Shown here piece after piece: positions 14,149 through 22,549 of a stretch of DNA of 25,370 bases. The stretch's first letter is position 1. The number at the start of each line of letters is the position of its first letter. The notes beneath the pieces are model-generated. The model worked only from the letters and a program-made list of their open reading frames with translations. It did not search any database and was not told where the DNA came from. Both the position numbers and the translations under genes were made by a program. Location of the stretch: NCBI GenBank assembly GCA_023391315.1, contig JAEWBD010000259.1:1-25370 (forward strand). Reading direction: 5' to 3'. Origin of the DNA: Bacteroidota bacterium (GTDB lineage: Bacteria; Bacteroidota; Bacteroidia; Chitinophagales; Chitinophagaceae).

Positions 14149-16980
14149 ATGCTTAAAACAATTCAAACCTTTACTGCCAAATTTTTAAGTTTAGCTGCTG
14201 CGCTGTTTTTTTTCAGCACTCTTACTCTTAATGCACAGTTTAACCTCAACGATAAAATTGCTGTTGACAGTAATGTTGTGGTTGGCAAACTTTCCAATGG
14301 CTTAACCTATTACATACGTCAAAATAAAAAGCCTGAAAATAAAGTGGAATTAAGGCTCGTGGTGAATGCAGGCTCTGTGCTGGAAGACTCGTCACAACAA
14401 GGTCTTGCACATTTTATGGAGCACATGAATTTTAACGGCTTAAAACATTTTCCAAAAAATGAAATTGTAAATTACCTGCAATCAATTGGTGTAAAGTTTG
14501 GCGCCGACCTGAATGCTTACACGGGATTTGATGAAACCGTTTATATCCTTCCCATTCCTTCTGATGATGCTGCCAAACTTGACAGCGGGTTTACTATCCT
14601 GGAAGACTGGGCTGGCAATGCTTTGCTTGATACATCTGAAATAAACAAAGAAAGAGGTGTGGTACTGGAAGAAAGCCGTTTGGGTAAAGGCGCCGGTGAA
14701 CGTATGCGCACCAAATATTTTCCCGAATTATTCAATGGTTCTTTATATGCAAAGCGTTTACCTATTGGCATTGATGACACCTTAAGAAGTTTTAAGCCTG
14801 CAACACTGGAACGTTTTTATAAAACATGGTACCGTCCCGATTTGCAGGCCGTGGTTGTTGTGGGTGATATAGACCCGGCCGTTGCCAAACAAAAAATAGA
14901 AGCACATTTTGGCCATTTTACCAATCCTGCCAATGCAGCGCCAAGGCCTTCCATTATTCCAATACCCGTGCGCACAAAAAATAAGGCGATGGTGCTAACG
15001 GATAAAGAACAAACAAACACTATACTGCAGGTGTTTAATTATGTTGAAAGAGACACACCTGTGGTTACCTGGAACGATTACAGGCAATCGGTTGTGGAAG
15101 GTTTATTCAATTCTATCATAAGCCAGCGCTTCAGTGAATTAACGCAGCAGGCTAACCCGCCATTTCTGTTTGCGGGTACCAGCTTCCAGGAATTTATACG
15201 CGGTTACAGGGCATTTACTTCCTTTATTTTCCTGGGTGATAAACCTATTCAGGCAGCTATAGATTCTGTTATTAAAACGACAGAAAGTGTAAAAAAATAC
15301 GGATTCCTTCAATCGGAATTAGACAGGGCCAAAATGAGCCTGCTCAATCAAACAGAGTCTGCTTATAAAGATGCCGATAAAACAGAATCATCCCGTTTTG
15401 TGGATGGTTATGTAAACAATTTCCTGGAGAGAACGCCGATAACAGGCATTGCCAACCGTTATAAATTTTTACAGCAGGCGCTGCCGGATATAACCCTGGC
15501 TGAAGTGAACGCCATTGCTAAAAAGATGGAGAGCACGCAGGGCAAATTTGCTTTATTAATGGCGCCTGATAACGCCAAAGATTTGCCAACAGATGAAGAT
15601 TTATTAACTATGCTGAATGATGCGTATAAATTGCCTGTAACGGCTTATACGGAAAATGCTGTTGGCAATTCGTTGCTCAATAAGCAACCCGTTGCCGGTA
15701 AAATTACCAGTGAAAAAAAGAATGCTGAATTGGGTACAACCGATATTACTTTCAGCAATGGTATTTCCGTAACCTTAAAGCCAACTACATTTAAGAATAA
15801 TGAAATTCAATTTGATGGCTGGCGCTGGGGCGGTTATCAAAACTTTCCTTTATCTGATAAGTTCAGTGCTATAAATGCAGCAAGCATTGTACAATCTATG
15901 GGCGTAAGCAATATGTCGCCAACAGACCTTAATAAATTTATGGCTGGTAAAACTGCCGGCGTTCAGCCATATATCAACACATCAGAAGAAGGCATACAGG
16001 GCAGTTGTAATGTAAAAGATGCAGAAACCATGTTGCAGTTACTTTATTTATATGTAACAGCGCCAAGAAGAGATGATAATTTGTTTAAGGCATTTATATC
16101 TTCTCAAAAAGGATTTATTAAAAACCTTGCTGCCAACCCCAATTCTTATTTCAGTGATACGCTCACAAAGGTGATGTATAATAACAATCCCTGGGCTTCG
16201 GGCCTTCCAAAAACTGCAGATTATGACGCCATCAACCTTGATACCGTAATGGCTGTTTATAAAAAGATTTACAGCAATATGTATGGCATGCACTTTACGT
16301 TTGTGGGCAATATGAATGTTGATTCCATTAAACCCTTGCTGGCATTATATCTTGGCAGTTTACCCGGCAAACAGAAGGAAAATAAATTCACAGATGTTGG
16401 TTTAAGACCTGTAAAAGGTGTAAAAGATTTTACAGTGCAAAAAGGCAATGAACCACGCAGTCTTGTCAATATTATTTTCACGGGCGATGCAAAGTTTAAT
16501 TATGAAGAAGCATTAAAACTGGACATGCTTACCGAAGTAATGAACATTAAAATAATAGAACAACTGCGTGAAGCCATGAGCGGTATTTATGGTGGTGGCA
16601 TGGGCGGTTCAATAACGCCGAGGCCTTACGACCATTACAGCGTTACAGTGCGGTTTCCCTGTGCGCCTGAAAATGTTGATACTCTAACAAAGGCGTTATT
16701 TGCTATTATAAAAGATGTGCAGCAACATGGTGTTACAGAAACTTATCTTGAAAAGGTAAAAGCCAATATCAGGGAGCAATATGCAACAGATATAAAGAAC
16801 AATGATTACTGGCTTTCCAACCTTAGCAGCGCATTTATTGATAAGCAGAATCCTGGCTGGATATTGAAATATAATGAAGCGGCGCAGGCTATAACAGCAA
16901 AAGATATACAGGCTGCTGCAGTTAAATATTTAAATATGAACAATTATGTGAAAGCGGTATTGATGCCGGAGAAACAATAA
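14149..16980 (+). CDS. Secreted M16 family zinc metallopeptidase (pitrilysin-like)
   Basis: 943 residues, the size of two-half pitrilysin-like proteins. The first ~30 residues form a signal peptide ending TLTLNAQ, so it is periplasmic or outer-membrane associated. The active site is HFMEH (His88, Glu91, His92), the inverted zinc motif HxxEH; the third ligand is expected in ERGVVLEESR (Glu174/175). Domains in order: active M16 (about 45-190), M16_C (about 215-400), a second inactive M16-like half (about 540-700) and a final M16_C half with the R/Y-rich C-terminal region (IYGGGMGGSITPRPYDHYSV). It probably degrades peptides in the periplasm. A TACATTTA box at 14123-14130 is a weak promoter candidate. 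Confidence 0.93.
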   Translation: MLKTIQTFTAKFLSLAAALFFFSTLTLNAQFNLNDKIAVDSNVVVGKLSNGLTYYIRQNKKPENKVELRLVVNAGSVLEDSSQQGLAHFMEHMNFNGLKHFPKNEIVNYLQSIGVKFGADLNAYTGFDETVYILPIPSDDAAKLDSGFTILEDWAGNALLDTSEINKERGVVLEESRLGKGAGERMRTKYFPELFNGSLYAKRLPIGIDDTLRSFKPATLERFYKTWYRPDLQAVVVVGDIDPAVAKQKIEAHFGHFTNPANAAPRPSIIPIPVRTKNKAMVLTDKEQTNTILQVFNYVERDTPVVTWNDYRQSVVEGLFNSIISQRFSELTQQANPPFLFAGTSFQEFIRGYRAFTSFIFLGDKPIQAAIDSVIKTTESVKKYGFLQSELDRAKMSLLNQTESAYKDADKTESSRFVDGYVNNFLERTPITGIANRYKFLQQALPDITLAEVNAIAKKMESTQGKFALLMAPDNAKDLPTDEDLLTMLNDAYKLPVTAYTENAVGNSLLNKQPVAGKITSEKKNAELGTTDITFSNGISVTLKPTTFKNNEIQFDGWRWGGYQNFPLSDKFSAINAASIVQSMGVSNMSPTDLNKFMAGKTAGVQPYINTSEEGIQGSCNVKDAETMLQLLYLYVTAPRRDDNLFKAFISSQKGFIKNLAANPNSYFSDTLTKVMYNNNPWASGLPKTADYDAINLDTVMAVYKKIYSNMYGMHFTFVGNMNVDSIKPLLALYLGSLPGKQKENKFTDVGLRPVKGVKDFTVQKGNEPRSLVNIIFTGDAKFNYEEALKLDMLTEVMNIKIIEQLREAMSGIYGGGMGGSITPRPYDHYSVTVRFPCAPENVDTLTKALFAIIKDVQQHGVTETYLEKVKANIREQYATDIKNNDYWLSNLSSAFIDKQNPGWILKYNEAAQAITAKDIQAAAVKYLNMNNYVKAVLMPEKQ

Positions 16981-17000
16981 TATTTTACCACATTATTTTT

Positions 17001-17036
17001 ATGCCCCATTGTAAAATTGCAATGGGGCATTGTTTT
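17001..17036. terminator. Intrinsic terminator between the M16 peptidase and RidA genes
   Basis: ATGCCCCATTG (17001-17011) pairs with CAATGGGGCAT (17020-17030), followed by TGTTTTA. It lies 20 bp after the peptidase stop codon and just before the RidA stop codon on the other strand. Confidence 0.88.
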
Positions 17037-17415
17037 ATGGTTTTACTGCTATCATCGATATTTCGATATTAACGTGCGCCGGTAAATCTGCAACCTGTAT
17101 AGTTTCCCTTGCAGGATAAGGTTTTTTAAAGTAATCGCTATATACTTTATTCACAACAGCATAATCATTCATATTCTTTAGAAAGATGCTGCTTTTAACA
17201 ACATGATTGAAATCAGAGCCGCTTGCTTTTAAAATGGCTTCAAGGTTTTTCATTACCTGGTTCGTTTCGGCCTCTATATTTTGCATTACCAATTCGCCGG
17301 TTATAACGTCCCTTGCCAATTGGGCTGACAAAAAAATAAGATTACCTGTTACTATTGCCTGGCTGAAAGGCCCCATGGGTTCGGGCGCTTTTGTAGTATG
17401 GATTGATGTTTTCAT
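17035..17415 (-). CDS. RidA family (YjgF/UK114) imine/enamine deaminase-like protein
   Basis: 126 residues, standard length. It opens with KAPEPMGPFSQAIVTGN, carries NLEAILKASGSDFNHVVKSS in the middle and ends PYPARETIQVADLPAHVNIE. The active-site pair is kept: Arg103 in PAR and Glu118 in NIEISMIAV. RidA hydrolyses reactive 2-aminoacrylate made by PLP enzymes. The usual SGQIP loop is SAQLARD here, a mild departure that could alter substrate choice. It follows the nitrobindin-like gene with a 9-bp gap, so the two are likely one operon, divergent from the ArsR-type regulator. Confidence 0.9.
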   Translation of the reverse strand: MKTSIHTTKAPEPMGPFSQAIVTGNLIFLSAQLARDVITGELVMQNIEAETNQVMKNLEAILKASGSDFNHVVKSSIFLKNMNDYAVVNKVYSDYFKKPYPARETIQVADLPAHVNIEISMIAVKP

Positions 17416-17424
17416 AAAATTTAT

Positions 17425-17895
17425 TTATTGAATTTTCCTGAGTGTTGCCGTAAGATGGTTTTGAAAACCTGCTTCGTGTGTAGCCATATTCAATTGATAA
17501 TGCAATGCATTTTCTTCAATTGAAAATATGCGCTGCGCCTGAATTGTTTTTATATCATTTAAAATACCTGTGTTGTCAAAAATGAATTTGCCGGCTGCAG
17601 ATGCTGTTAGCGTAAGCGTTTCCATGCGGCCTCCGATTTGTGCACTGTGCAATGACACCATATTGTTTTTTAAAATAATGAACCCTGTATCCCAAAAAAC
17701 TGTATGGCTGTTATCAGCGGTTTCATTTTTATACCAGGTTTTCTGATTGAAGAAGATGGCTTCTTTATCATCATCAGGAATAAACTCCAGTTGTTCTGTG
17801 TATGCCGTATTTGTAATGGTTGGGAATTTTGCATACCCTTCTCCCTGCCATTTACCCCGGAGCGATTGTTTGAGCATTAAAAATTTTTCTTTCAT
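17425..17895 (-). CDS. Nitrobindin-like heme-binding beta-barrel protein (DUF1794)
   Basis: 156 residues. LRGKWQGEGYAKFPTI near the start corresponds to the family's LLGTWxGEGxGxYPTI, a middle part holds strands such as EQLEFIPDD and MVSLHSAQIGGRMETLTL, and the C-terminus reads YQLNMATHEAGFQNHLTATL, aligning with the family's YxLxMAAVGxPLxxHLxAxL. His147 in NHLTA is the probable heme ligand. Nitrobindins bind ferric heme and turn over peroxynitrite; the match is good but some glycine and tyrosine residues differ, so heme binding is inferred. It is transcribed away from the ArsR-type gene 51 bp away. Confidence 0.7.
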   Translation of the reverse strand: MKEKFLMLKQSLRGKWQGEGYAKFPTITNTAYTEQLEFIPDDDKEAIFFNQKTWYKNETADNSHTVFWDTGFIILKNNMVSLHSAQIGGRMETLTLTASAAGKFIFDNTGILNDIKTIQAQRIFSIEENALHYQLNMATHEAGFQNHLTATLRKIQ

Positions 17896-17919
17896 GCTGT
17901 AAAATAAAGTAGTTTTAAA

Positions 17920-17933
17920 CAGGAACGTTTCAG
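17920..17933. promoter_or_regulatory. Weak palindrome in the divergent promoter region
   Basis: CAGGAACGTTTCAG is an imperfect palindrome centred on AACGTT, in the 51-bp gap between the nitrobindin-like and ArsR-type genes. ArsR-type regulators often bind such sites next to their own gene. The symmetry is incomplete, so this is a tentative operator. Confidence 0.25.
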
Positions 17934-17946
17934 TATTAAATGAAAT

Positions 17947-18633
17947 ATGATTGTTATGAAAGATGATTTTAAACTCGTTGCTTCCTTAATCGGCGACCCT
18001 GTGCGGGCAACCGTTTTATGGGAGCTGCTTGACGGAAAGGCGTTTACTGCAACGGAACTGGCCATTGCAGCAGATACGTCTGCCTCCAATATCAGTATGC
18101 ATTTATCTAAACTCATGAATGCAGGTTTGCTTGTTGCAGAAAGCCAGGGGCGCCATCGTTATTACAAATATGCAACACAGGAAACTGCATACGCAGTAGA
18201 AGCATTGTCAACTTTAATTCCACCATCTTCAAAAAAAGTAAAAACCGTTACCGCCATTACACCAATACAGCAATGCAGGACCTGCTATGATCATCTTGCC
18301 GGCAAAACAGGTGTTGCTATAACAGATGCCATGCTGAAACAAAGATTGATTATGCTGAAAGAAAATGGATTCGCACTCACAAAAAAAGGTGATCAATGGT
18401 TTAATGATTTGCACATTGATACGGCATCGCTGCAAGTGCAGCGAAGAAGCTTTTTAAGGCCTTGCCTTGACTGGAGTGAACGGCGTTATCATATAGCAGG
18501 TTCGCTCGCTGCAGCTTTTTTAAATAAAATGCTGCAGCAGGACTGGCTGCGCACCACAAAGAATTCAAGAGTAATTATTGTAACGGCCAAAGGGCAGAAA
18601 CAACTGTATGATAAATTGAAGGTTATTGTGTAA
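17947..18633 (+). CDS. ArsR family (winged-helix) transcriptional regulator
   Basis: 228 residues; an alternative start is the ATG at 17956. A winged HTH spans about 10-80: VASLIGDPVRATVLWELLDG, then ATELAIAADTSASNISMHLSKL as the recognition helix, then GRHRYYKYA as the wing. The C-terminal extension carries CRTCYDHLAGKTGVAI and LRPCLDWSERRYHIAGSL, shared with a group of longer ArsR-like proteins; the cysteines could sense metals or oxidants, though a canonical CVC metal site is absent. It is divergent from the RidA/nitrobindin pair, which it may control. Confidence 0.85.
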   Translation: MIVMKDDFKLVASLIGDPVRATVLWELLDGKAFTATELAIAADTSASNISMHLSKLMNAGLLVAESQGRHRYYKYATQETAYAVEALSTLIPPSSKKVKTVTAITPIQQCRTCYDHLAGKTGVAITDAMLKQRLIMLKENGFALTKKGDQWFNDLHIDTASLQVQRRSFLRPCLDWSERRYHIAGSLAAAFLNKMLQQDWLRTTKNSRVIIVTAKGQKQLYDKLKVIV

Positions 18634-18652
18634 CAAGCAGCAAGCTCAAAAT

Positions 18653-18916
18653 TTATTTTGTTCTGTGCTCCTGGATATAATCGGCCATAGTGTTTACATC
18701 AATCAGCACTTTGCGGCCTTCTTTCGGGTCTTTAATCGTAATGCCATATTCGCGGTTAAGCAACACAATCAGCTCAAGGGAATCTATTGAATCAAGGCCA
18801 AGCCCTTCACCAAATAATTCGGCATCGTCTTTAATATCTTCGGGTGTAAGGTCGGTTAAGTTTAAAAACTCTATGATTTGTTTTTTTAGCTGAAGTTTCA
18901 GTTCTGAGGTTTCCAT
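18653..18916 (-). CDS. Acyl carrier protein (pigment cluster)
   Basis: 87 residues, acidic. The phosphopantetheine site is GLGLDSIDSLELIV, with Ser43 as the attachment serine. Longer and more divergent than the housekeeping AcpP, it is likely a dedicated carrier. Its start codon follows the ABC permease stop codon with no gap, making it the last gene of the visible operon. It probably carries the acyl chain for the DarB ketosynthase and the BtrH-like protein; that link is from context. Confidence 0.92.
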   Translation of the reverse strand: METSELKLQLKKQIIEFLNLTDLTPEDIKDDAELFGEGLGLDSIDSLELIVLLNREYGITIKDPKEGRKVLIDVNTMADYIQEHRTK

Positions 18917-20194
18917 TTAAATAAATCTTTTTCTTTTTAGTTGCAGCAAGGCCATTAGTTGTAAAGCAACTGCAATAATAATGATAAATAAAATATACAT
19001 GGCAATGTTGCCAAGTTTGCCATTTTGCAAAAATAAACCGTAATAAGCCTGAAGGCACCAATGCAAAGGTGAAATGCTGCTTAAACTTTTAAAGCCTTGC
19101 GGCATAATAAAATCGGGCACCATTAAACCGCCGATTAGGGAAAGTATAACAACAGACACCGATCCGAATGCGCTTGCCTGTTCCTGGGTTTTTGCAAATA
19201 CACCAACACATAACGCATAACTTACCGCACACCAGCCACACACGAGTGTAATAATTATTAAGCCTGCAACATCGTTGGGTAACTGCAATGCGGGCAAGCC
19301 TATAAGCGGAAACACTAAAATGCCGATGGCAAAAATTAATGCTGCTTGTATAAATGTTACGGCGAGGTAAGTAATTTGTTTTGACAAGAGTGAAATATAA
19401 TAGCTAGTTGGTAATGTTCTTAAACGTATGAATGCGCCGCTTTGTTTTTCACGTACTATGCCTGCGCCGAGCGACATTACTACAAAGAACATAGCGAAGA
19501 TGGTCCACGAAGGAACGTTGTGCTGTGTAGCATTTAAATTAGTTGCCTCCCCGTTTGATGTAAGGGGAATTTCTTCAAGGCTGATATTGTTTTTAAGCAA
19601 CTGACTTTTTAATGAATCGGGCAGGGGTGTTTCGTTGATGGCGAGATATAATTGTTTTAATACTTCCTGGCTTTGTATTATTTGTAAAGCGCTTAATACA
19701 GCGCCTTCTACAGATGCTTTCAGCGATTGCTGTAAGGCTGGATTATAGTAAAATTTTAAATGATTCTTATTATGGTTAGAAATGATTGTTGTGGTATCGC
19801 CTTCCAAACCGAAAGATTGCAAAGCTTTGCCTGCCGTTTGTTTTGAAGTTGCCAGTATTTGTTGCGAAAAACCATCCTGAATGATGATACTGCCCGCCAT
19901 GTTTTTCTTTAAAATATCATTACGCAACTGCGCTTCATTTATATTCCTGTAAAAAGAAAGATTGAATAAACCGGTTGAGTCAAGTGCATCAATAAATTCT
20001 TGGCTTATAACACCGGTGTCTTTATTACAAATGCTGATGGATAGCGTGCTTTTATGCGTTATATCAAAATTGCTGTCTTGAATACCTGTTACAACCAGCA
20101 CCAATAAAACAGGCATGGCAAACATGAGCAGCAAACCTGTTTTGTCGCGAAACAAAATGCGCACATCTTTTTGTATGGTTGCCAGCAACTTCAT
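18917..20194 (-). CDS. ABC-2 type transporter permease
   Basis: 425 residues. It begins with MKLLATIQKDVRILFRDKTG and a first membrane helix (about 20-38). A large extracytoplasmic part (about 40-230) follows, then a five-helix block (about 230-420) with FFVVMSLGAGIVREKQSGAF, the usual ABC-2 entry, and WCLQAYYGLF near the end. Together with the ATPase upstream it forms an exporter, probably for a lipid or pigment intermediate. A 36-bp sequence just upstream of its start is repeated upstream of the gene at 22028-22435. Confidence 0.9.
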   Translation of the reverse strand: MKLLATIQKDVRILFRDKTGLLLMFAMPVLLVLVVTGIQDSNFDITHKSTLSISICNKDTGVISQEFIDALDSTGLFNLSFYRNINEAQLRNDILKKNMAGSIIIQDGFSQQILATSKQTAGKALQSFGLEGDTTTIISNHNKNHLKFYYNPALQQSLKASVEGAVLSALQIIQSQEVLKQLYLAINETPLPDSLKSQLLKNNISLEEIPLTSNGEATNLNATQHNVPSWTIFAMFFVVMSLGAGIVREKQSGAFIRLRTLPTSYYISLLSKQITYLAVTFIQAALIFAIGILVFPLIGLPALQLPNDVAGLIIITLVCGWCAVSYALCVGVFAKTQEQASAFGSVSVVILSLIGGLMVPDFIMPQGFKSLSSISPLHWCLQAYYGLFLQNGKLGNIAMYILFIIIIAVALQLMALLQLKRKRFI

Positions 20195-20226
20195 TCGTGT
20201 ATATCTGTTTTTTCAATGGTCTTATG
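20191..20226 (-). repeat. 36-bp leader repeat, copy 1 (before the ABC permease)
   Basis: The plus-strand sequence TCATTCGTGTATATCTGTTT and the following 16 bases match 22432-22467 at 32 of 36 positions. Both copies include the start codon of a minus-strand gene (context CACGAATG) and lie in the two longest gaps of the operon. Confidence 0.8.
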
Positions 20227-20278
20227 TAACCTCACTATGCACATTCCGTTTGCGAATAAAAAATCATGATGCCCGGTT

Positions 20279-21022
20279 TCATTCATAAGCCTTACCGGTT
20301 AAGTGAACAAATAAATCTTCGAGGTCTTGTTTTCCGTGCTCCTGCAATAAATTATCAAGAGTGTCAAAAGCAATAATCTTCCCATTGCTGATGAGCGCTA
20401 TTTTATTGCATAATTTTTCTGCCTCGCTTAACTGGTGTGAAGTATAAATAAGCGTAGTACCGCTTTCATTCAGCTTTTTTAAATAATTGATTATTTCCTG
20501 CCGCGTTTCTATATCCACGCCAACAGTTGGTTCATCGAGAAATAATAAACGTGGATTATGTATTACACCGATAGCAAGATTTACTTTACGCTTCATGCCG
20601 CCCGAAAAATTTTTAACTGCTTTATTTTTTACATTTTCAAGCTGCAGTATGCTGAAAAGTTCATTGCTGCGTTGCTGAATTTCATGTTTGCCGAGACCAC
20701 TCCATGCACCAAAAAAATCAAGGTTTTCTTTGGGCGTAAGCTCTTCATAAAAAGAGAAATCCTGCGGCACAAATCCAAACAGTTTTTTTACATTTTTATT
20801 ATTCTTTTCAATGGAATTACCAAGCAAATGAATACTGCCTTCGTGAAAGGGCAGGAGGCCTGCCATCAAACTCATTAAACTGGTTTTGCCTGCGCCATTC
20901 GGACCGAATAAACCAAAACGGTCACTTGCTTCAACCGTTAAATTCAAGTCAGTAAACAGGTTTTGCTGATCGCTGCTGTATTTAAAACAGAGATTGGTTA
21001 TTTGTATAGCCGGCGGCATCAT
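20279..21022 (-). CDS. ABC-2 type transporter ATP-binding protein
   Basis: 247 residues. Walker A is GPNGAGKTS (40-48), the Q-loop is FVPQDFSFYEELT, the signature is FSGGMKRK (139-146), Walker B is LLFLDEPTVGVD (159-170), and the switch is TSHQLSE. The start codon overlaps the BtrH-like stop codon by four bases. It energises the permease encoded by the next gene, 84 bp further on. Confidence 0.95.
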   Translation of the reverse strand: MMPPAIQITNLCFKYSSDQQNLFTDLNLTVEASDRFGLFGPNGAGKTSLMSLMAGLLPFHEGSIHLLGNSIEKNNKNVKKLFGFVPQDFSFYEELTPKENLDFFGAWSGLGKHEIQQRSNELFSILQLENVKNKAVKNFSGGMKRKVNLAIGVIHNPRLLFLDEPTVGVDIETRQEIINYLKKLNESGTTLIYTSHQLSEAEKLCNKIALISNGKIIAFDTLDNLLQEHGKQDLEDLFVHLTGKAYE

Positions 21023-22038
21023 TTTAATTGCTTGTTTACAGCAGCCAGTTTTGTAAAAGCCCGCTTTTCAATTAAGGATATTTCAGCAAGATAATCGCCC
21101 ATAATATTATAATCTTCTTGTGTGCCAAGCCTGCCTTTGTAAATACCCGAAGCCTGCACGGCCGCTGTGCGCCAAAGATCGCCTGCTTTGGTAAATTCTT
21201 CGGATAATTTCATCAACTCATCATGCTGAAAATAGTTGTAGGCTTCCTGCAAAAAAGCGCCGTACATATAACGAAAGCCACCACCTCCAGTGCCTATTTC
21301 TTCCTGCATCCGCACCACCTGCGCCAGGTATAAACCTGCTTTTTCCGAACCGAGTTTATCCCGCCAGTTCTTTATTCTTTTACCAAGAAAAGCAATACCA
21401 TTTACGCCGGCAAAAGCGCCGGGTATTTTCAGCATGTGAAATACATTCAGCTTTATGCCTTTAATGATGGCGCGTTTTATCCTTTCTTCCGTTATGGGTG
21501 CCGTGGCGAGCGTATGATAGATTTGTCCGCGTGGCGCCAAAGCGCCTTTGGCAAAACGTACACGCTCCAACTCATATTCCGTCATGTAAGTTGGGTATTC
21601 CATAATGGGGTCACTTACCAGGTATTTACCATCTTCTTTTCCAAACACCACGATGTTATGTGCATTAAAATGAAAACGGTATTCTTTTGGAAAATAAGGC
21701 AAATAATATACGCCTACCTGGCAACCAATAGCCATGCCTTCGCTTAACTTTTTATCTAATTCTTCCTTTGCTTTTTCTTTTGAAGAAAATTTTTTCCTGA
21801 TGATTTTAATGCCTAATGAGTGACAGGTCCTTTTAAAAATAATACCAGGCACTGAACGGAATGCCAGTGCGGGGCCTCCGCTTATTTTTAATAAAGGGAT
21901 ATAAATGAAAAACAAGCCTGCGCCCATGCCAAACACCAGCGGTTCTGTGATTTGTGTAACGCCTATGTTTTGAAGAAGGTTCCTGGTAACACCGCTTTCG
22001 CAATGCGCAGATTGTGCGTGATGAAAATTACTGGTCAT
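21019..22038 (-). CDS. BtrH N-terminal domain / DUF4872 protein, putative ACP-dependent acyltransferase
   Basis: 339 residues. The N-terminal domain has HAQSAHCESGVTRNLLQNIG with Cys13, then FHFNAHNIVVFG with His127 and YLVSDP with Asp143, a possible cysteine-protease-like triad as in BtrH, which moves an acyl group from an ACP to an amine in butirosin synthesis. The C-terminal half (DUF4872) is helical. In a flexirubin-type cluster a similar protein could transfer the acyl chain from the ACP to the resorcinol hydroxyl; that role is inferred. It overlaps the previous gene by 11 bp and the ATPase gene by four, so expression is coupled. Confidence 0.8.
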   Translation of the reverse strand: MTSNFHHAQSAHCESGVTRNLLQNIGVTQITEPLVFGMGAGLFFIYIPLLKISGGPALAFRSVPGIIFKRTCHSLGIKIIRKKFSSKEKAKEELDKKLSEGMAIGCQVGVYYLPYFPKEYRFHFNAHNIVVFGKEDGKYLVSDPIMEYPTYMTEYELERVRFAKGALAPRGQIYHTLATAPITEERIKRAIIKGIKLNVFHMLKIPGAFAGVNGIAFLGKRIKNWRDKLGSEKAGLYLAQVVRMQEEIGTGGGGFRYMYGAFLQEAYNYFQHDELMKLSEEFTKAGDLWRTAAVQASGIYKGRLGTQEDYNIMGDYLAEISLIEKRAFTKLAAVNKQLK

Positions 22039-22435
22039 GCGCCTCCATTGATTTTAATTCATCCACAGTTACATTAAACACTTCGGCGTATTTATTTATT
22101 TTTTTAGGTGATAGTTTATTAAATACAGCAGGCTTCAAATGACGTTTTATCTGCCATTTAAAAAAGCCGGTATAACTTGACAGGATATTAATATCCATTA
22201 TATTTTTTTCCATGAAAAACAGTACGGGGCTGGCTTCGTTGTTTAATACTTTTGCTTTTGCCGCTTCCACTTTATGCTGAATGTTTTCCCAGGTCACATC
22301 AAGCGCATTCGTTTTTACTTCCCATCCATTGCTCAATGCTGTGGTGTATTTACCCTGCTCGTCGGTAGCATAGCAAACTTCCTTGGTAAGTTTGCCAAGC
22401 GCACCCAAATCCTGCGGCACTTCATTCTTTTTCAT
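22028..22435 (-). CDS. Conserved hypothetical protein of the pigment cluster
   Basis: 135 residues, no signal peptide or membrane helix. The N-terminal part (LGKLTKEVCYATDEQGKYTT) looks like a small alpha/beta fold with WEVKTNALDVTWENI, and the C-terminal part (about 85-132) is helical and basic: FFKWQIKRHLKPAVFNKLSP, then INKYAEVFNVTVDELKSME, which has the look of a short helix-turn-helix. No function is assigned. It sits between DarB and the BtrH-like gene, overlapping the latter by 11 bp, so it probably acts in the same pathway or in its control. Confidence 0.75.
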   Translation of the reverse strand: MKKNEVPQDLGALGKLTKEVCYATDEQGKYTTALSNGWEVKTNALDVTWENIQHKVEAAKAKVLNNEASPVLFFMEKNIMDINILSSYTGFFKWQIKRHLKPAVFNKLSPKKINKYAEVFNVTVDELKSMEAHDQ

Positions 22436-22467
22436 TCGTGCATATTTGTTTTTTCAATAGTCTCATG
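22432..22467 (-). repeat. 36-bp leader repeat, copy 2
   Basis: Partner of 20191-20226 (32 of 36 identical). It covers the start codon and the 32 bases upstream of the gene at 22028-22435. Confidence 0.8.
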
Positions 22468-22523
22468 GAACGCCCCCTTATGTATATTTTCTGGATGTGA
22501 AAAATTTTACATGGGCGTTTCAT
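22465..22523 (-). other. Inverted repeat between darB and the next gene
   Basis: ATGGAACGCCC (22465-22475) and GGGCGTTTCAT (22513-22523) pair at 10 of 11 positions around a 37-base loop. The loop holds a smaller pairing, TGTGAAAA with TTTTACA. There is no following T-run, so it may be an mRNA-processing or attenuation hairpin within the operon. Confidence 0.5.
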
Positions 22524-22549
22524 ACGCGGGAATTTTATGTTAAGATAAA

